From Bdellovibrionota bacterium (GTDB lineage: Bacteria > Bdellovibrionota > Bdellovibrionia > Bdellovibrionales > JAEYZS01): a stretch of DNA of 64,000 nucleotides. The first letter of the stretch is position 1; every line of letters starts with the position of its first letter. Below the pieces are notes generated by a model that did not search any database, was not told the origin of the DNA, and worked only from the letters and a program-made list of their open reading frames with translations. The position numbers and the translations under genes were made by a program. The DNA lies in assembly GCA_040386775.1 (NCBI GenBank), contig JAZKEU010000017.1, positions 246,316 through 310,315 on the forward strand. Reading direction: 5' to 3'. This document shows positions 25,830-35,159 of this stretch, one piece after another.

Positions 25830-26318
25830 TTAGAACGCGAAAGTTGCTGCAGCACTTGCGTATTCAAAACTACTTTGTGTAATATCGTCTGTCATCCAGT
25901 TGAAATATTTGCTATATTGAACGCCCACTTTTGCAGTTGCAGAAACTTTATAATCAGCACCAATCTTTAAGCTTGGACCAAATGTTGTTTCGTCTTCAAG
26001 CCCGGTATCAACCATTGCAATACCGAAGCCTGGAGCAACGTAAACATCAATGTTTGAATCAGTTAGCATATGGATTGGCATGTTTGCACCCAAAGCCATA
26101 ACCTCAGATACTGCAGCATCTTTATCATCTGTTTGCATGAAGAAATATCCACCAAGACCATAAAGGTTTGTTTTCTTCATTTCGAAATCAGCACCCAAGT
26201 GAATTGCACCTTGTGTGAATCCAAGTAAAGCTCTAACTGATTTGTTTTGTGCTTGAGCATTGATAGTTCCCGCTGTTAAAACGCAGAACGCAACTGCTGC
26301 TAATAGAATATTTCTCAT
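25830..26318 (-). CDS. Small outer-membrane beta-barrel-like protein, function unknown
   Basis: 162 residues from ATG 26318, which has an ideal ribosome-binding site (CAGGAGAAAAC). A signal peptide MRNILLAAVAFCVLTAGTIN is followed by QAQ, then about eight amphipathic strands (AIHLGADFEMKKTNLYGLGG, ANMPIHMLTDSNIDVYVAPG) and a terminal Phe (AAATFAF), as small barrels have. It interrupts the gsp cluster between gspE and gspF and has its own terminator, so it is probably an independent unit. Whether it serves secretion is unknown. Confidence 0.65.
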   Translation of the reverse strand: MRNILLAAVAFCVLTAGTINAQAQNKSVRALLGFTQGAIHLGADFEMKKTNLYGLGGYFFMQTDDKDAAVSEVMALGANMPIHMLTDSNIDVYVAPGFGIAMVDTGLEDETTFGPSLKIGADYKVSATAKVGVQYSKYFNWMTDDITQSSFEYASAAATFAF

Positions 26319-26496
26319 GTTTTCTCCTGTTGTAGCATGATTGTTTATCAAACATGCTTATTTTATAATAATCAGTTAGTGATCGAAACATGAAAAATTA
26401 TCTGAATCAAATAATTTAAAGCATTAGCTTAAGAATTGAGCTTAAACGCTAACAATTATAGTCAATTTGTGATGTAAAATGCAAAACTACAGAAAT

Positions 26497-28185
26497 TTAG
26501 TCATCAAGCTGCGTATTTGCTAAAAGTTCTTCGAGAGTAGTGATTCCCATTAAAACTTTTCTTACGCCGTCTTCTCTTAGAGTTCTCATGCCTTGTTGAG
26601 TGGCCATTTTTTTGATAGCGCCCCCATCCATTTTTTGTAGGATGAGTTGTCTTATTTCCTCGGTCATCTGTAAAAGTTCGCAAACTGTAGTTCTAGAAAT
26701 ATAACCTTTTTGATTGCACTGACCGCAACCTACGGCTTTATGAATTGTTCCTCTTTGCGCTTCTTCTCTAGTAATACCCAAAGTCACCAGCTCAGAATCT
26801 GTCGGTTCATAAGGCACTTTGCAATGAGGGCAGAGAACTCTCACGAGTCTTTGCGCAATGACTCCCAACAGAGAAGAAGCAATCAAGAAAGGTTCGCAAC
26901 CCATGTCCAATAATCTTGGAATCGCGCCGGCAGAATCGTTGGTATGAAGAGTAGATAACACTAAGTGACCAGTTAATGACGAGTTGATCGCGATCTCCGC
27001 GGTTTCGTAGTCACGAATCTCCCCAATCATAATCACGTCGGGATCTTGACGAAGAATCGATCTTAATCCACTCGCAAAAGTTAATCCAATTTTTGAATTC
27101 ACTTGGATCTGACCCACTCCGTGAATTCTTTGCTCCACAGGATCTTCAACGGTAATGATATTGGTGTCGGTGTTATTGATTTTAGTTAAACAGCCATAAA
27201 GCGTTGTGGATTTACCGGAACCTGTAGGACCTGTTACAAGTAAGATTCCGTGAGTTTTTCCAAGCACATCATGAATCTTTGAAAGAGCTTCTGGAGAGAA
27301 CCCAAGTTGTTCTAATTCTAGAATTACGTTGGATCTATCTTGAAGACGCATCACGAGACGTTCACCGTGAGCAGTCGGTACAGAGTTCAAACGAATATCA
27401 ATGTCTTTACCTGCAAGCTTCAATGGAATTCTACCATCCTGAGGCAAACGTTTTTCCGCGATGTTCAAGTTACCCATAACTTTGATACGAGAAGTGATCG
27501 AGTTCTGAAGTTTCTTTGGTGGCTTAAAAATATCATAGAGCACACCATCGATACGGAATCTTACTACCATGTCTTTTTCGTAAGGTTCGATATGGATATC
27601 CGATGCTTTTTCTTTAACAGCACGAAAGAGAAGTGTGTTCACAAGTTTAATCACCGGAGCTTCATCATCCCCAGCCTCAAGCAAATCAATGATCGGTTCA
27701 TCCAGATCATATTCTTCGCCTTCGAGATCATCAAGACCATGAAGGTGAGCCCCGGATTTTTCATAAACCTTATTGATCGCATCTTGAATTTTACTTGAGG
27801 TTGAAACCAACATATGAATATTTTTATCAAATAGCGCTCGAAGATCATCCATCACTTTGTAGTTCAAAGGATTAGAAGTCAGAACCGTGATCACACCTTG
27901 GTTGTCTTTGAAGGGGAGGATCGAATGAGTTTTTGCATAGTTGATAGGGATATTGCGAATAATATCAGCAGGGATGTCGTTGACGGGAATATCTTTTAAA
28001 AAATCTAACTCCAGCTGTTTACAAAGTTCAAAAAGAGCTTCATCTGGAGTAGAAATATTTTTCTTTCTTAATAGTTCCCCAAGCGTTGTTCCATCAGCCG
28101 TCTCCGTATCAAAAAGAGCCGAAAGCTCCTTTTCAGACATGCTTGTACTCTTAAGTAAAATATTTCCAACCGTATCAACAGCCAT
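26497..28185 (-). CDS. gspE: Type II secretion ATPase GspE
   Basis: 562 residues. N-terminal GspE domain, then the ATPase core: Walker A GPTGSGKSTTLYG near 320, Asp box and Walker B VIMIGEIRDYETAEIA near 385, His box GHLVLSTLHTN near 405, and the zinc-binding tetra-Cys region CPHCKVPYEP with GCGQCNQKGY near 450-495. It powers pseudopilus assembly at the cytoplasmic face. The ATG at 28185 with GGAG six bases ahead is chosen; a TTG at 28218 would start inside palindromic element copy 3. It lies about 83 bases after gspD. Confidence 0.95.
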   Translation of the reverse strand: MAVDTVGNILLKSTSMSEKELSALFDTETADGTTLGELLRKKNISTPDEALFELCKQLELDFLKDIPVNDIPADIIRNIPINYAKTHSILPFKDNQGVITVLTSNPLNYKVMDDLRALFDKNIHMLVSTSSKIQDAINKVYEKSGAHLHGLDDLEGEEYDLDEPIIDLLEAGDDEAPVIKLVNTLLFRAVKEKASDIHIEPYEKDMVVRFRIDGVLYDIFKPPKKLQNSITSRIKVMGNLNIAEKRLPQDGRIPLKLAGKDIDIRLNSVPTAHGERLVMRLQDRSNVILELEQLGFSPEALSKIHDVLGKTHGILLVTGPTGSGKSTTLYGCLTKINNTDTNIITVEDPVEQRIHGVGQIQVNSKIGLTFASGLRSILRQDPDVIMIGEIRDYETAEIAINSSLTGHLVLSTLHTNDSAGAIPRLLDMGCEPFLIASSLLGVIAQRLVRVLCPHCKVPYEPTDSELVTLGITREEAQRGTIHKAVGCGQCNQKGYISRTTVCELLQMTEEIRQLILQKMDGGAIKKMATQQGMRTLREDGVRKVLMGITTLEELLANTQLDD

Positions 28186-28194
28186 TCTATCTCC

Positions 28195-28268
28195 AAAGGT
28201 GAGCCGCACCTTTTCCAAAGGTTTGCGTCATTTGACGCGGATCTGAGCAAAAGGTGCGGCTCACCTTT
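28195..28268. repeat. Palindromic element, copy 3 (fills the gspD-gspE gap)
   Basis: Left arm AAAGGTGAGCCGCACCTTT, middle GCGTCATTTGACGC, right arm the exact reverse complement. It occupies almost the whole space between the gspD stop (28269-28271) and the gspE ribosome-binding site, so any transcript through the cluster carries this structure. Confidence 0.8.
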
Positions 28269-30659
28269 TTATTCTTCGATGAATTCGTCTTCCTGTTCTT
28301 TGAGTCTATTCGTTTTTGTCGAAGGTTTCAACTTTGGACGCATATTTTCTGTAAATGCTCCGTGACGATCTTTTCCACCGAAGTTTTCTTTAATGTTGCG
28401 TACTCTATCATCCAATTTTCGAGAGAGTAGGCGACCAGAGTCTTCTGGGTTTCTGATTACTTTTGGCGTGATGAATACGATGAGATTTTGTTTTTCAACT
28501 TTATTTTCAGTCGACTTGAATAGCCATCCTAGAACTGGAATATCTCCCAATAGGGGAACCTTAATTACAGTTTCAGTTTGCGCATCTCTCATCAATCCCC
28601 CGAGGACTGCCGTGTCACCATCTCTCATTACGATATTAGTTTCAATAGCTCTGTCGGAAGTGGTTCTTGAAATTTTTCCCAATTCAGATCCATCAGTAGG
28701 GTTGGCATCAACTTGCTTGATGGTTTGCTTGATATTTAGTCTGACAGTTTCACTGCTCGGAGAAATATGAGGTTTAATCACAAGTTTTATCGTCGCTTTA
28801 ACTCTTTCTACGTTAGGTGATGTTGCTCCACCCGTTCCTGTAGGAACAGCAGTCACTGCAATTGGAACCTCTTGACCCACTTCCACCGTTGCTTCTTCGT
28901 TATCCATAGCAATAATTTGCGGAGTTGCAAGGACATCAGACTTTGTATTTTGCTTTAGTAAACTTAAGAAGCCCATCAAGCTTTTTACGTTTACAGTTTG
29001 ACCACCAATTTTAATTGGAACAGTTTCTCCGCTACCAAATCCTAAGATCGCGCCTTCACCACCAATGGCGGCAAGGCTGGCAATACTCGAGTGACCACCG
29101 AATCCTGCTCTTCCTAAGCCCTCAGTTCCTTTTTCAAATTTGTAATAAGAAATACCAAACTTAGTACTATCGTTACTTACCATCTCCATGATGATCGCTT
29201 CCACATATACTTGATCTCTTGGAATATCGATTTTATTCAGCAACGCTAGAACCGCTTGGTAATCCTGCTTGCTACCTACGATAATCAAAGAGTTCGTGTC
29301 TTTATCCGCAGAGATCTTAACGTCTGCCCCGAATAATCCCGATGAAGAAGAAGATCCGCTTTGAACGCCGCCCATAGGATTTCCAAAACCATCATTGAAT
29401 ACCGGAGGAGGCGGGAAGTTTTGCGCTCCTGCTTGTCCCTTTTGTTCGTCCTTCAATTGTTTTGCAATGCCATTGATGATGTCCGATATTTTTTCAGCTT
29501 CACCATGTTTTACATAATACACATAAGCGCCACCAGAACTTTCAGAAAGTCTAAAGTCCAAAGTCGCCACTAATTTTCTAATTTTATCGATACCAGATTT
29601 ATTGCCCACTACGATTACAGAGTTTGTTCTGTCATCTGGAATCACTGTGGAGAAAGCACTTCCGCCAGTGGATTGCGATTGGCCACCAGGTCTGAATCTT
29701 GGAATTCCAGAGGAGAATGCTCCGGCAGAAGATTTCTTTTGGCCTTTGTTAATGATTTGGTCGATGAGGTCTGCAATGTCTTTTGCTTTTGCATTTTTGA
29801 TATTGATCACGGCCAATTGTTCGTCAAATCCAGCGATATCCAATTGTCCCACGATTTTGATTAATCTTTGAACACTAGAAGCTTGATCCGAAACGATAAG
29901 AGAGTTGGTAGGTTCATAAATATCGATGTTACCATTTTTAGAAACGAGTTTTGTCGCAAACTTATTCATTTCTGCAGCGGGAACATATTTTAAGTGAATG
30001 ATTCTGGTGATCATCTGATCTGTGTCTGGAGTGTAAGCGCCAGAAAAAATTTCTAAGTTGTCTCTTTGTGCATCTCTCACCGGAAGAATTTTTAAGAATT
30101 TTCCAGAAGGCACAATCGAGAATCCTCTGATCGCAAGAGCACTCAAGAACACTTTGTAAGCTTCTGCCACAGTGATTTGGGTTGGCGCCATGATGGTGAT
30201 TTTTCCACTCACGTTGGGATCCACGATAAAATTTTTGCCTGTCAATTCCGAAATGGCTTTGATCACATCGGCGATATCCGCATTTGGGAAATCAAAACTA
30301 TCGATAAGATCGGGATAGTTTTCATTTGTGATGTCCGCATCCGTGGCCTGCGAAAGAGGAGGAGTTTTTCTTTTCTTTGTTCCACTAAAGGCAGGATTTG
30401 CTGGACCTGAAGATGTTGGCGCAAAACTATTGTTCGGTGTTGGTGGCGGTGGAGGAGTATTTTGTTGTCCACCAAAGACATCATCGCCACCCGGAGAGTC
30501 ACCCATATCCATATCAGGAGATTCCAAAAAATCATTTTCTTGCAATATATCTTCTTGAGCATGCACATTTCCAGTGAATGTCACGGGTGTGATCAGCGTA
30601 ATTGCAACTGTGATCCACAATAATTTTAATTTTGCATTTGAGCGGCTCTTACTTATCAT
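28269..30659 (-). CDS. gspD: Type II secretion outer-membrane secretin GspD
   Basis: 796 residues. Signal peptide (residues about 1-35, ending VHAQ), a Pro/Ser/Asn-rich linker (about 55-95), N0 domain (SFDFPNADIADVIKAISELT), N1-N3 repeats (IIHLKYVPAAEMNKFATKLV; VINIKNAKAKDIADLIDQII; YYVKHGEAEKISDIINGIAK), and the secretin pore (VEVGQEVPIAVTAV; TAVLGGLMRDAQTE; PLLGDIPVLGWLF). It forms the outer-membrane channel. The low-complexity insertions in N1-N3 loops and the linker are longer than in enterobacteria. The C-terminus is charged (KEQEDEFIEE). Confidence 0.95.
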   Translation of the reverse strand: MISKSRSNAKLKLLWITVAITLITPVTFTGNVHAQEDILQENDFLESPDMDMGDSPGGDDVFGGQQNTPPPPPTPNNSFAPTSSGPANPAFSGTKKRKTPPLSQATDADITNENYPDLIDSFDFPNADIADVIKAISELTGKNFIVDPNVSGKITIMAPTQITVAEAYKVFLSALAIRGFSIVPSGKFLKILPVRDAQRDNLEIFSGAYTPDTDQMITRIIHLKYVPAAEMNKFATKLVSKNGNIDIYEPTNSLIVSDQASSVQRLIKIVGQLDIAGFDEQLAVINIKNAKAKDIADLIDQIINKGQKKSSAGAFSSGIPRFRPGGQSQSTGGSAFSTVIPDDRTNSVIVVGNKSGIDKIRKLVATLDFRLSESSGGAYVYYVKHGEAEKISDIINGIAKQLKDEQKGQAGAQNFPPPPVFNDGFGNPMGGVQSGSSSSSGLFGADVKISADKDTNSLIIVGSKQDYQAVLALLNKIDIPRDQVYVEAIIMEMVSNDSTKFGISYYKFEKGTEGLGRAGFGGHSSIASLAAIGGEGAILGFGSGETVPIKIGGQTVNVKSLMGFLSLLKQNTKSDVLATPQIIAMDNEEATVEVGQEVPIAVTAVPTGTGGATSPNVERVKATIKLVIKPHISPSSETVRLNIKQTIKQVDANPTDGSELGKISRTTSDRAIETNIVMRDGDTAVLGGLMRDAQTETVIKVPLLGDIPVLGWLFKSTENKVEKQNLIVFITPKVIRNPEDSGRLLSRKLDDRVRNIKENFGGKDRHGAFTENMRPKLKPSTKTNRLKEQEDEFIEE

Positions 30660-30704
30660 AAACCATCCTTGGTTCGGTGGGCATCATTTGCGCCCATTAA
30701 AATC

Positions 30705-31772
30705 TTATTCGTTAATATTAAAATTCAGCGACGCCGGTCTGCCGTCGCGTTCAATTTCCAATTCAATTCGTCCTTCATTACGGAGATTATTATAAAGCTC
30801 CATAGCTTTAGCGGGGCTATTGACCTTTTCGCCGTTAACGCCTTTGAGCACGTCACCAACTTTAAGACCAATCTGGCTAAAGACACTGTTCGGTTCAATT
30901 CCTAACATTTTAAATCCATCAACTTCTCCGCCGCTACCAGGAACAATGTTCGGAACAGCCGTGGCTTGCTGAAGAAGATCTGGAAGATTTTTTAAGTAAT
31001 TATTTAAATCCGAGCGCTTGATCGAAATTGTGTCACCTTGCTGAGAAAAAACAGCAGTAGAAGCAGCAGGAGATGTCTTTGCAAAGCTCACCTTCGCGTC
31101 TTCAGGGATTTCGATATACTCTAAGCGTGAGCTCTGAGAGTTTCGAATGATAGCTTTTCTTCTTTGCACTTTCACAAGCGTAGCAATATTTTCAATTTGA
31201 TCGTTGGGAAGATATGGAATCACTTCGTTCGTAGTTCTCAACTGAATTGTGGCCACACTCTTTGCGGGATTCACATGCACAATGGTACCGATAAGATTGA
31301 GGGGCAACGTTGATTTCACCGCTGGTCCATCATCTGCAAATTTTTCGCCCTCATTGGTTGAAAGAGGATTTGGAATGATCCCATCAGAGTTAAAAATATT
31401 TCTGTCAGTGATTGGCCCGTACTCAGTTCTAGATTTCATCTGCGGTCCAAAAGAACCTTTCTGAGGAAAGATAGGTGGTGCAGAAGTTGGCAGGAGCGAA
31501 TCTCTCATAAATAAAATCGTAAGATCCGCAGAAAAAAGTGCGATCAAAAGAATCAACACTAAGGGAAGATGTTTATCAAAAGAGCCTTCACGAATTGTCT
31601 GTGGTCGGATGGGACGAGCGCCGTAGTAAGTTTGTGACGAAACATCTGCATTTGGATTAAAAATTCCAGTGGAAGTGTTTTCGAATTGGTCATTTCCTAA
31701 AGAGTCATTTTCCAAAGAGCTTTCTTTAAAAAAAGATGGGAATATTTTTTTTAAAATATTTTTGATAGCCAT
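30705..31772 (-). CDS. gspC: Type II secretion protein GspC with PDZ domain
   Basis: 355 residues. A cytoplasmic N-terminus of about 68, one membrane helix (LPLVLILLIALFSADLTILF), the homology region LNLIGTIVHVNPAKSVATIQ followed by IENIATLVKVQRRKAI (about 165-215), and a C-terminal PDZ domain (about 275-355, GFKMLGIEPNSVFSQIGLKV, GDVLKGVNGEKV). GspC links the inner-membrane platform to GspD. It is first in the cluster; the divergent region 31773-32250 should hold its promoter. Confidence 0.92.
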   Translation of the reverse strand: MAIKNILKKIFPSFFKESSLENDSLGNDQFENTSTGIFNPNADVSSQTYYGARPIRPQTIREGSFDKHLPLVLILLIALFSADLTILFMRDSLLPTSAPPIFPQKGSFGPQMKSRTEYGPITDRNIFNSDGIIPNPLSTNEGEKFADDGPAVKSTLPLNLIGTIVHVNPAKSVATIQLRTTNEVIPYLPNDQIENIATLVKVQRRKAIIRNSQSSRLEYIEIPEDAKVSFAKTSPAASTAVFSQQGDTISIKRSDLNNYLKNLPDLLQQATAVPNIVPGSGGEVDGFKMLGIEPNSVFSQIGLKVGDVLKGVNGEKVNSPAKAMELYNNLRNEGRIELEIERDGRPASLNFNINE

Positions 31773-32250
31773 TGATGTGATTTCCCCGATGTCGCCGTAT
31801 CTCTCTAAAGGTACCCTAAAGAAATGTTAGCAATGGAGTGCTTTTTCGGATACGAAATTCTTAAATTTTGGCTTTCAAATCCTATATATATGAAGAGTCT
31901 AGTCTTAGGTCTCGTTATGGCTGACCCAAGAATTTCTTATTACTTGAGATATTTTAAGCAGTTAATGAGTTTTGACCTGAGGCGCAATTACAATTTCATA
32001 CGAAATCTTTTCAAGATGAGGGAATAGATTTTTAATTTTCGTCAAAATTAGGCATAACCCTAACAAGCTTTGTGATCAGTGTTTCGATGATGAGTAACTA
32101 CGAAACATAAAAAAGTTCGGGGAAGATCTAAAGTCTCTTGCAAAAGTTCGTGGGGAATAAAAGCAAGAATTAAGCATCGGTCAAAGCGTACTAGAAAGTT
32201 TTAGGACTGAAAAGTTAGCCAGATGATGCGTGGGTGTGTGAGGGGTTTTA
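31773..32250. other. 478-base region with no confident gene; possible HTH-gene remnant
   Basis: Upstream of gspC on one side and of the 32251 gene on the other. A 67-codon plus-strand frame (31824-32027) has no ribosome-binding site and no recognisable sequence and is not called. From about 32092 a frame reads RNIKKFGEDLKSLAKVRGE, an in-frame TAA, then KQELSIGQSVLESFRTEKLA, which resembles the start of an XRE/RodZ-type helix-turn-helix protein; this is weak evidence for a decayed gene. No clear promoter is recognised. Confidence 0.35.
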
Positions 32251-32961
32251 ATGAAAGCGATCTTGTTTAGCGGTTTATCCATGATGGACCAGAGTTCTGT
32301 AAGAGAGTCACTAATTCGTATTCCTGAAGTTCTAAATCGTATCAAGACAGCACAAAAAACAGTCGACCAGTTAACAAATAGTTCCGTTGAATTGGTTAAT
32401 TGCATGCTCGATGACGATCAAACTTTCACAGCGAACTGCAAAGTAAGAAGAGTTCTCGTAAATCTTGTGCAGCTTGGTCTTTATGATAGGCACGTAAAAA
32501 ATAATGAAAAACCAAAATACTTTGTAGGTTCAATTTCAAACCTTTCGGCTATCGAACATTGTCTGGGATTCAGTTATATTGATGAATTTGTAAGATCAGT
32601 ATGGTTCCAAGATCTAGAGGGTTCGGAAGCAGGGATACCTGTAATGTCTGAAAGTAAATATCAAGATATCCAAGTGATTCAAATGATGAATCGTAAACCG
32701 ACACAATTCTATATTTATGAGTTTAGCCAATTGTCGACAGAGATGTCTGAGTCAAAGAAAATTGATGAAGCCGATAGTGCTGACAAATTGATCGTAAGAC
32801 TTATTAAAAAATATGATGTGAAACAAATTGTAAACCTTGGTCCATCAGATTTATTGTTGGATCCAGTTTACAATCCGTTTCACCTGGAAGATATCAATGT
32901 GTTTAACACGATTGAGATCGATCCAATGTTGTCTTGGTTTTATTCCAGACTAGCATGTTAA
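32251..32961 (+). CDS. Hypothetical protein with remote acyltransferase (FabD-like) resemblance
   Basis: 236 residues, no signal peptide, good ribosome-binding site (GAGGGG). Not recognised with confidence. Three segments line up in order with malonyl-CoA:ACP transacylase: KAILFSGLSMMD at the start (compare the FPGQGSQ region), YFVGSISNLSAIEHCLGFSY near 89 (compare GHSLGEYSAL, with the catalytic Ser position not conserved), and QIVNLGPSDLLLDPVY near 195 (compare the VGPG motif). It is shorter than FabD (about 310) and lacks the Gln and Ser of the active site, so it may be a non-catalytic relative or a coincidence. It is convergent with the 32972 gene. Confidence 0.6.
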   Translation: MKAILFSGLSMMDQSSVRESLIRIPEVLNRIKTAQKTVDQLTNSSVELVNCMLDDDQTFTANCKVRRVLVNLVQLGLYDRHVKNNEKPKYFVGSISNLSAIEHCLGFSYIDEFVRSVWFQDLEGSEAGIPVMSESKYQDIQVIQMMNRKPTQFYIYEFSQLSTEMSESKKIDEADSADKLIVRLIKKYDVKQIVNLGPSDLLLDPVYNPFHLEDINVFNTIEIDPMLSWFYSRLAC

Positions 32962-32971
32962 TCATGCTCAC

Positions 32972-33415
32972 CTAATCACTCTCTAAAACGATATCGAATT
33001 GCTTGTTTCGTTCTTCGATGAGTTTATTCAGTTCATCCGGTGCACTTTTTGTAGCTTTTATATAAAAACTTTCAAAAGCGGTTTGGTTTTTTCTAATTTC
33101 TTCTTCTAATTTCTTTTGTATTATTTGGTAATCGGCACCTTTAGGGCTTTCCAATTGTTTCATTTTTTTAGTCAGCTCTATGAAGACGCGCTCTTGATGG
33201 GTGTAGTTCGTTCCGGATTCCAAAATGGTTTCATAAGAATATTTTGTTTTATGAAGAAAGTTCTCGTAAACCCTTGCCATAGAGTCTTCGATTTTTTCTG
33301 GTTCTGTGTGTTTCATAGATTCAGGATCCATAATTAGTTTAATAAAGATCGTAAAGCCTGCGCTTATGATTATAGAAATCAAAATGACCATCAAAAGTCT
33401 TCTGCGAAAAATCAT
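32972..33415 (-). CDS. Small membrane-anchored protein, function unknown
   Basis: 147 residues. One N-terminal membrane helix (about 7-28, LMVILISIIISAGFTIFIKL) and a charged, helical remainder (YSYETILESGTNYTHQERVF, DELNKLIEERNKQF) that probably lies in the periplasm. No family recognised. It overlaps the preceding GNAT-like gene by 4 bases and so is the third gene of an operon headed by the cobalamin adenosyltransferase. Confidence 0.65.
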   Translation of the reverse strand: MIFRRRLLMVILISIIISAGFTIFIKLIMDPESMKHTEPEKIEDSMARVYENFLHKTKYSYETILESGTNYTHQERVFIELTKKMKQLESPKGADYQIIQKKLEEEIRKNQTAFESFYIKATKSAPDELNKLIEERNKQFDIVLESD

Positions 33416-34572
33416 ACTAAAATAGGTTCGATTTCAGGAGGCGGAGTGACTTTGTGAAGTTGCAAGAAATCAGGCAGAGGTTTTTCTGGCGGAAGAATCG
33501 TGTAAATAGAAAAAGGAAGTTTTGAACTTAAAAAATTCTTTGGTGGCATCGTCAATGGAGTCTTATTGAAGTGCGGATAGCTTAGTAGCTCATCTTTTTG
33601 GGTGGTTCTAAAAACTTCGGCGAGTAATGCGCCAAAGATATCAGGATTGTCAGCATAGAGGTGAGTGAGGAACTTCATTTTCACTTCTCCACCGATGGCT
33701 GGAAGACGTTTTACGAAACCAAAATAAGACATCCATTTAGAAAATTCATAAATTGTTTCACCAAAGCCTGTATAATTTAAAACTGAGATGCCTAAAATAT
33801 GAGAGGCTTTCCACGGGGCCACACAGCCGATGATGTTGTTTCTTGAGTCTTTGGCGATCAAGAAATTATGCATATCGAAACCTTTCCATTTTTTGAATCT
33901 CTCTAAAAGAAGATCCACAGAATAAGGAAAGCTTAAAGGTTTGTGAAGAGCTCTACTTTTCAAATAGGAAGCAAGTGGTTCAAGATCATTGGGGCTCATT
34001 GGCGCAATTTTGATCGATTTTAGAAAGGGAAGATCCGTAAAAGGAACTTTTCCATGAATTGTAATCAGATCATATTTTCTATAGAAATAATATCTAGGGA
34101 TATGTCTTCTCGAACTTCTCGGACGAATCAAAGCATTGTAGGCTTGAGTTTGATTTGAATTCATAATTGAAAATACGTAATCACAATTTCGAGTGACCGC
34201 AGATTCAGTCATTGCTGGAAGTAATTTTTCTGGCCACTGAACAATAGCTTGTCTTGAATTTGCTATTCTTAAATCTGTCGCAAAGCCAACTTGAGTTTCT
34301 TCGCCGTTCAAAAGAGTTTTTCGGTACAAAATGCTAGCGATGCCTTCGATCTCATCTTTTTCATCGACCATTTTGAAAGTGACAAAGTCATCGGTTTGCA
34401 AACGATACTTATCAAAGAACGAACCTTTGCGATCCACGACAAGTTCCATGGGGGAATTGGTTAGGAAAGGCTGTTTGATGACAAAGTTTTTAAGTTTATC
34501 ACTGTCAGATTCTTGAGCTACTTCAACTCTCAATTCGCCCTTTTGGTCTGTCGGGTGCGCTGGATTGCTCAT
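33412..34572 (-). CDS. GNAT-like acyltransferase-type protein, function unknown
   Basis: 386 residues with the general look of a two-lobe GNAT protein: an N-terminal lobe with VEVAQESDSDKLKNFVIKQP and FKMVDEKDEIEGIASILYRK, and a C-terminal lobe with MHNFLIAKDSRNNIIGCVAP. The acetyl-CoA-binding loop is not clear, so the call is tentative. It overlaps the adenosyltransferase gene by 4 bases upstream and the 32972 gene by 4 bases downstream, which suggests translational coupling in one operon. No signal peptide. Confidence 0.55.
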   Translation of the reverse strand: MSNPAHPTDQKGELRVEVAQESDSDKLKNFVIKQPFLTNSPMELVVDRKGSFFDKYRLQTDDFVTFKMVDEKDEIEGIASILYRKTLLNGEETQVGFATDLRIANSRQAIVQWPEKLLPAMTESAVTRNCDYVFSIMNSNQTQAYNALIRPRSSRRHIPRYYFYRKYDLITIHGKVPFTDLPFLKSIKIAPMSPNDLEPLASYLKSRALHKPLSFPYSVDLLLERFKKWKGFDMHNFLIAKDSRNNIIGCVAPWKASHILGISVLNYTGFGETIYEFSKWMSYFGFVKRLPAIGGEVKMKFLTHLYADNPDIFGALLAEVFRTTQKDELLSYPHFNKTPLTMPPKNFLSSKLPFSIYTILPPEKPLPDFLQLHKVTPPPEIEPILV

Positions 34573-35159
34573 TTGGCTTCACTCATTTTTTTTGACCATT
34601 CGATCTCAGGAAACCCTTCAACTTTATTGCAATATCTGGCGATCACAAAAAGAAGATCGCTGAGGCGATTGAGATACTGAATAAGCAATGGATCAACAGA
34701 ATTATTTTCATCGCGAAGTTTTAAGCAGAGTCTTTCTGCGCGCCTGCAAACCGTGCGTGAAATGTGAAAACTCGACGAAGAAATCGAGCCGCCCGGCAGA
34801 ATAAAATTCTTCAGTGGTGGTAGTAATTCTGTAAGTTCATCAATTTTTAATTCTTGTTTTTTAATGTCTTGCTGTAAAATTGTGGGAAGTTTTTTTTGCA
34901 TTTCGCTGTCTGCGCAGGCCAGTTGGCTTCCGATGTTAAAAAGATCATTTTGAATTTGAAATAAAATATTACTCAAAGCTTTTGCGAGTTCTATTTTTTT
35001 CGGACTCAAGCTCATATGGCTAAGGGCAACACCGATTGTCGAATTCAGTTCATCGAGTGTACCGTAAGACTCAAGTCTAACGTGACTCTTCAAAACCTTT
35101 TCGCCGCTCACAAGGCAGGTTTCGCCTTGATCGCCTTTTTTGGTATAAATCTTTGCCAT
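34569..35159 (-). CDS. Cob(I)alamin adenosyltransferase, PduO type
   Basis: 196 residues with the PduO/MMAB-type ATR motifs: IYTKKGDQGETCLVSGEKV at the N-terminus (ATP binding), HVRLESYGTLDELNSTIGVA near 30, FILPGGSISSSSFHISRTVC near 118 and RRAERLCLKL, and YLNRLSDLLFVIARYCNK near 165. It transfers the adenosyl group of ATP to cob(I)alamin, making coenzyme B12 in the cytoplasm. It heads a three-gene minus-strand operon; no B12-dependent enzyme is visible in the window. Confidence 0.92.
   Translation of the reverse strand: MAKIYTKKGDQGETCLVSGEKVLKSHVRLESYGTLDELNSTIGVALSHMSLSPKKIELAKALSNILFQIQNDLFNIGSQLACADSEMQKKLPTILQQDIKKQELKIDELTELLPPLKNFILPGGSISSSSFHISRTVCRRAERLCLKLRDENNSVDPLLIQYLNRLSDLLFVIARYCNKVEGFPEIEWSKKMSEAK

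Noticed and set aside
27340-27798. 152-codon plus-strand frame inside gspE
   Set aside because: Lies opposite the conserved GspE ATPase core; a shadow of the real gene.
31824-32027. 67-codon plus-strand frame upstream of gspC
   Set aside because: No ribosome-binding site, no recognisable protein features.
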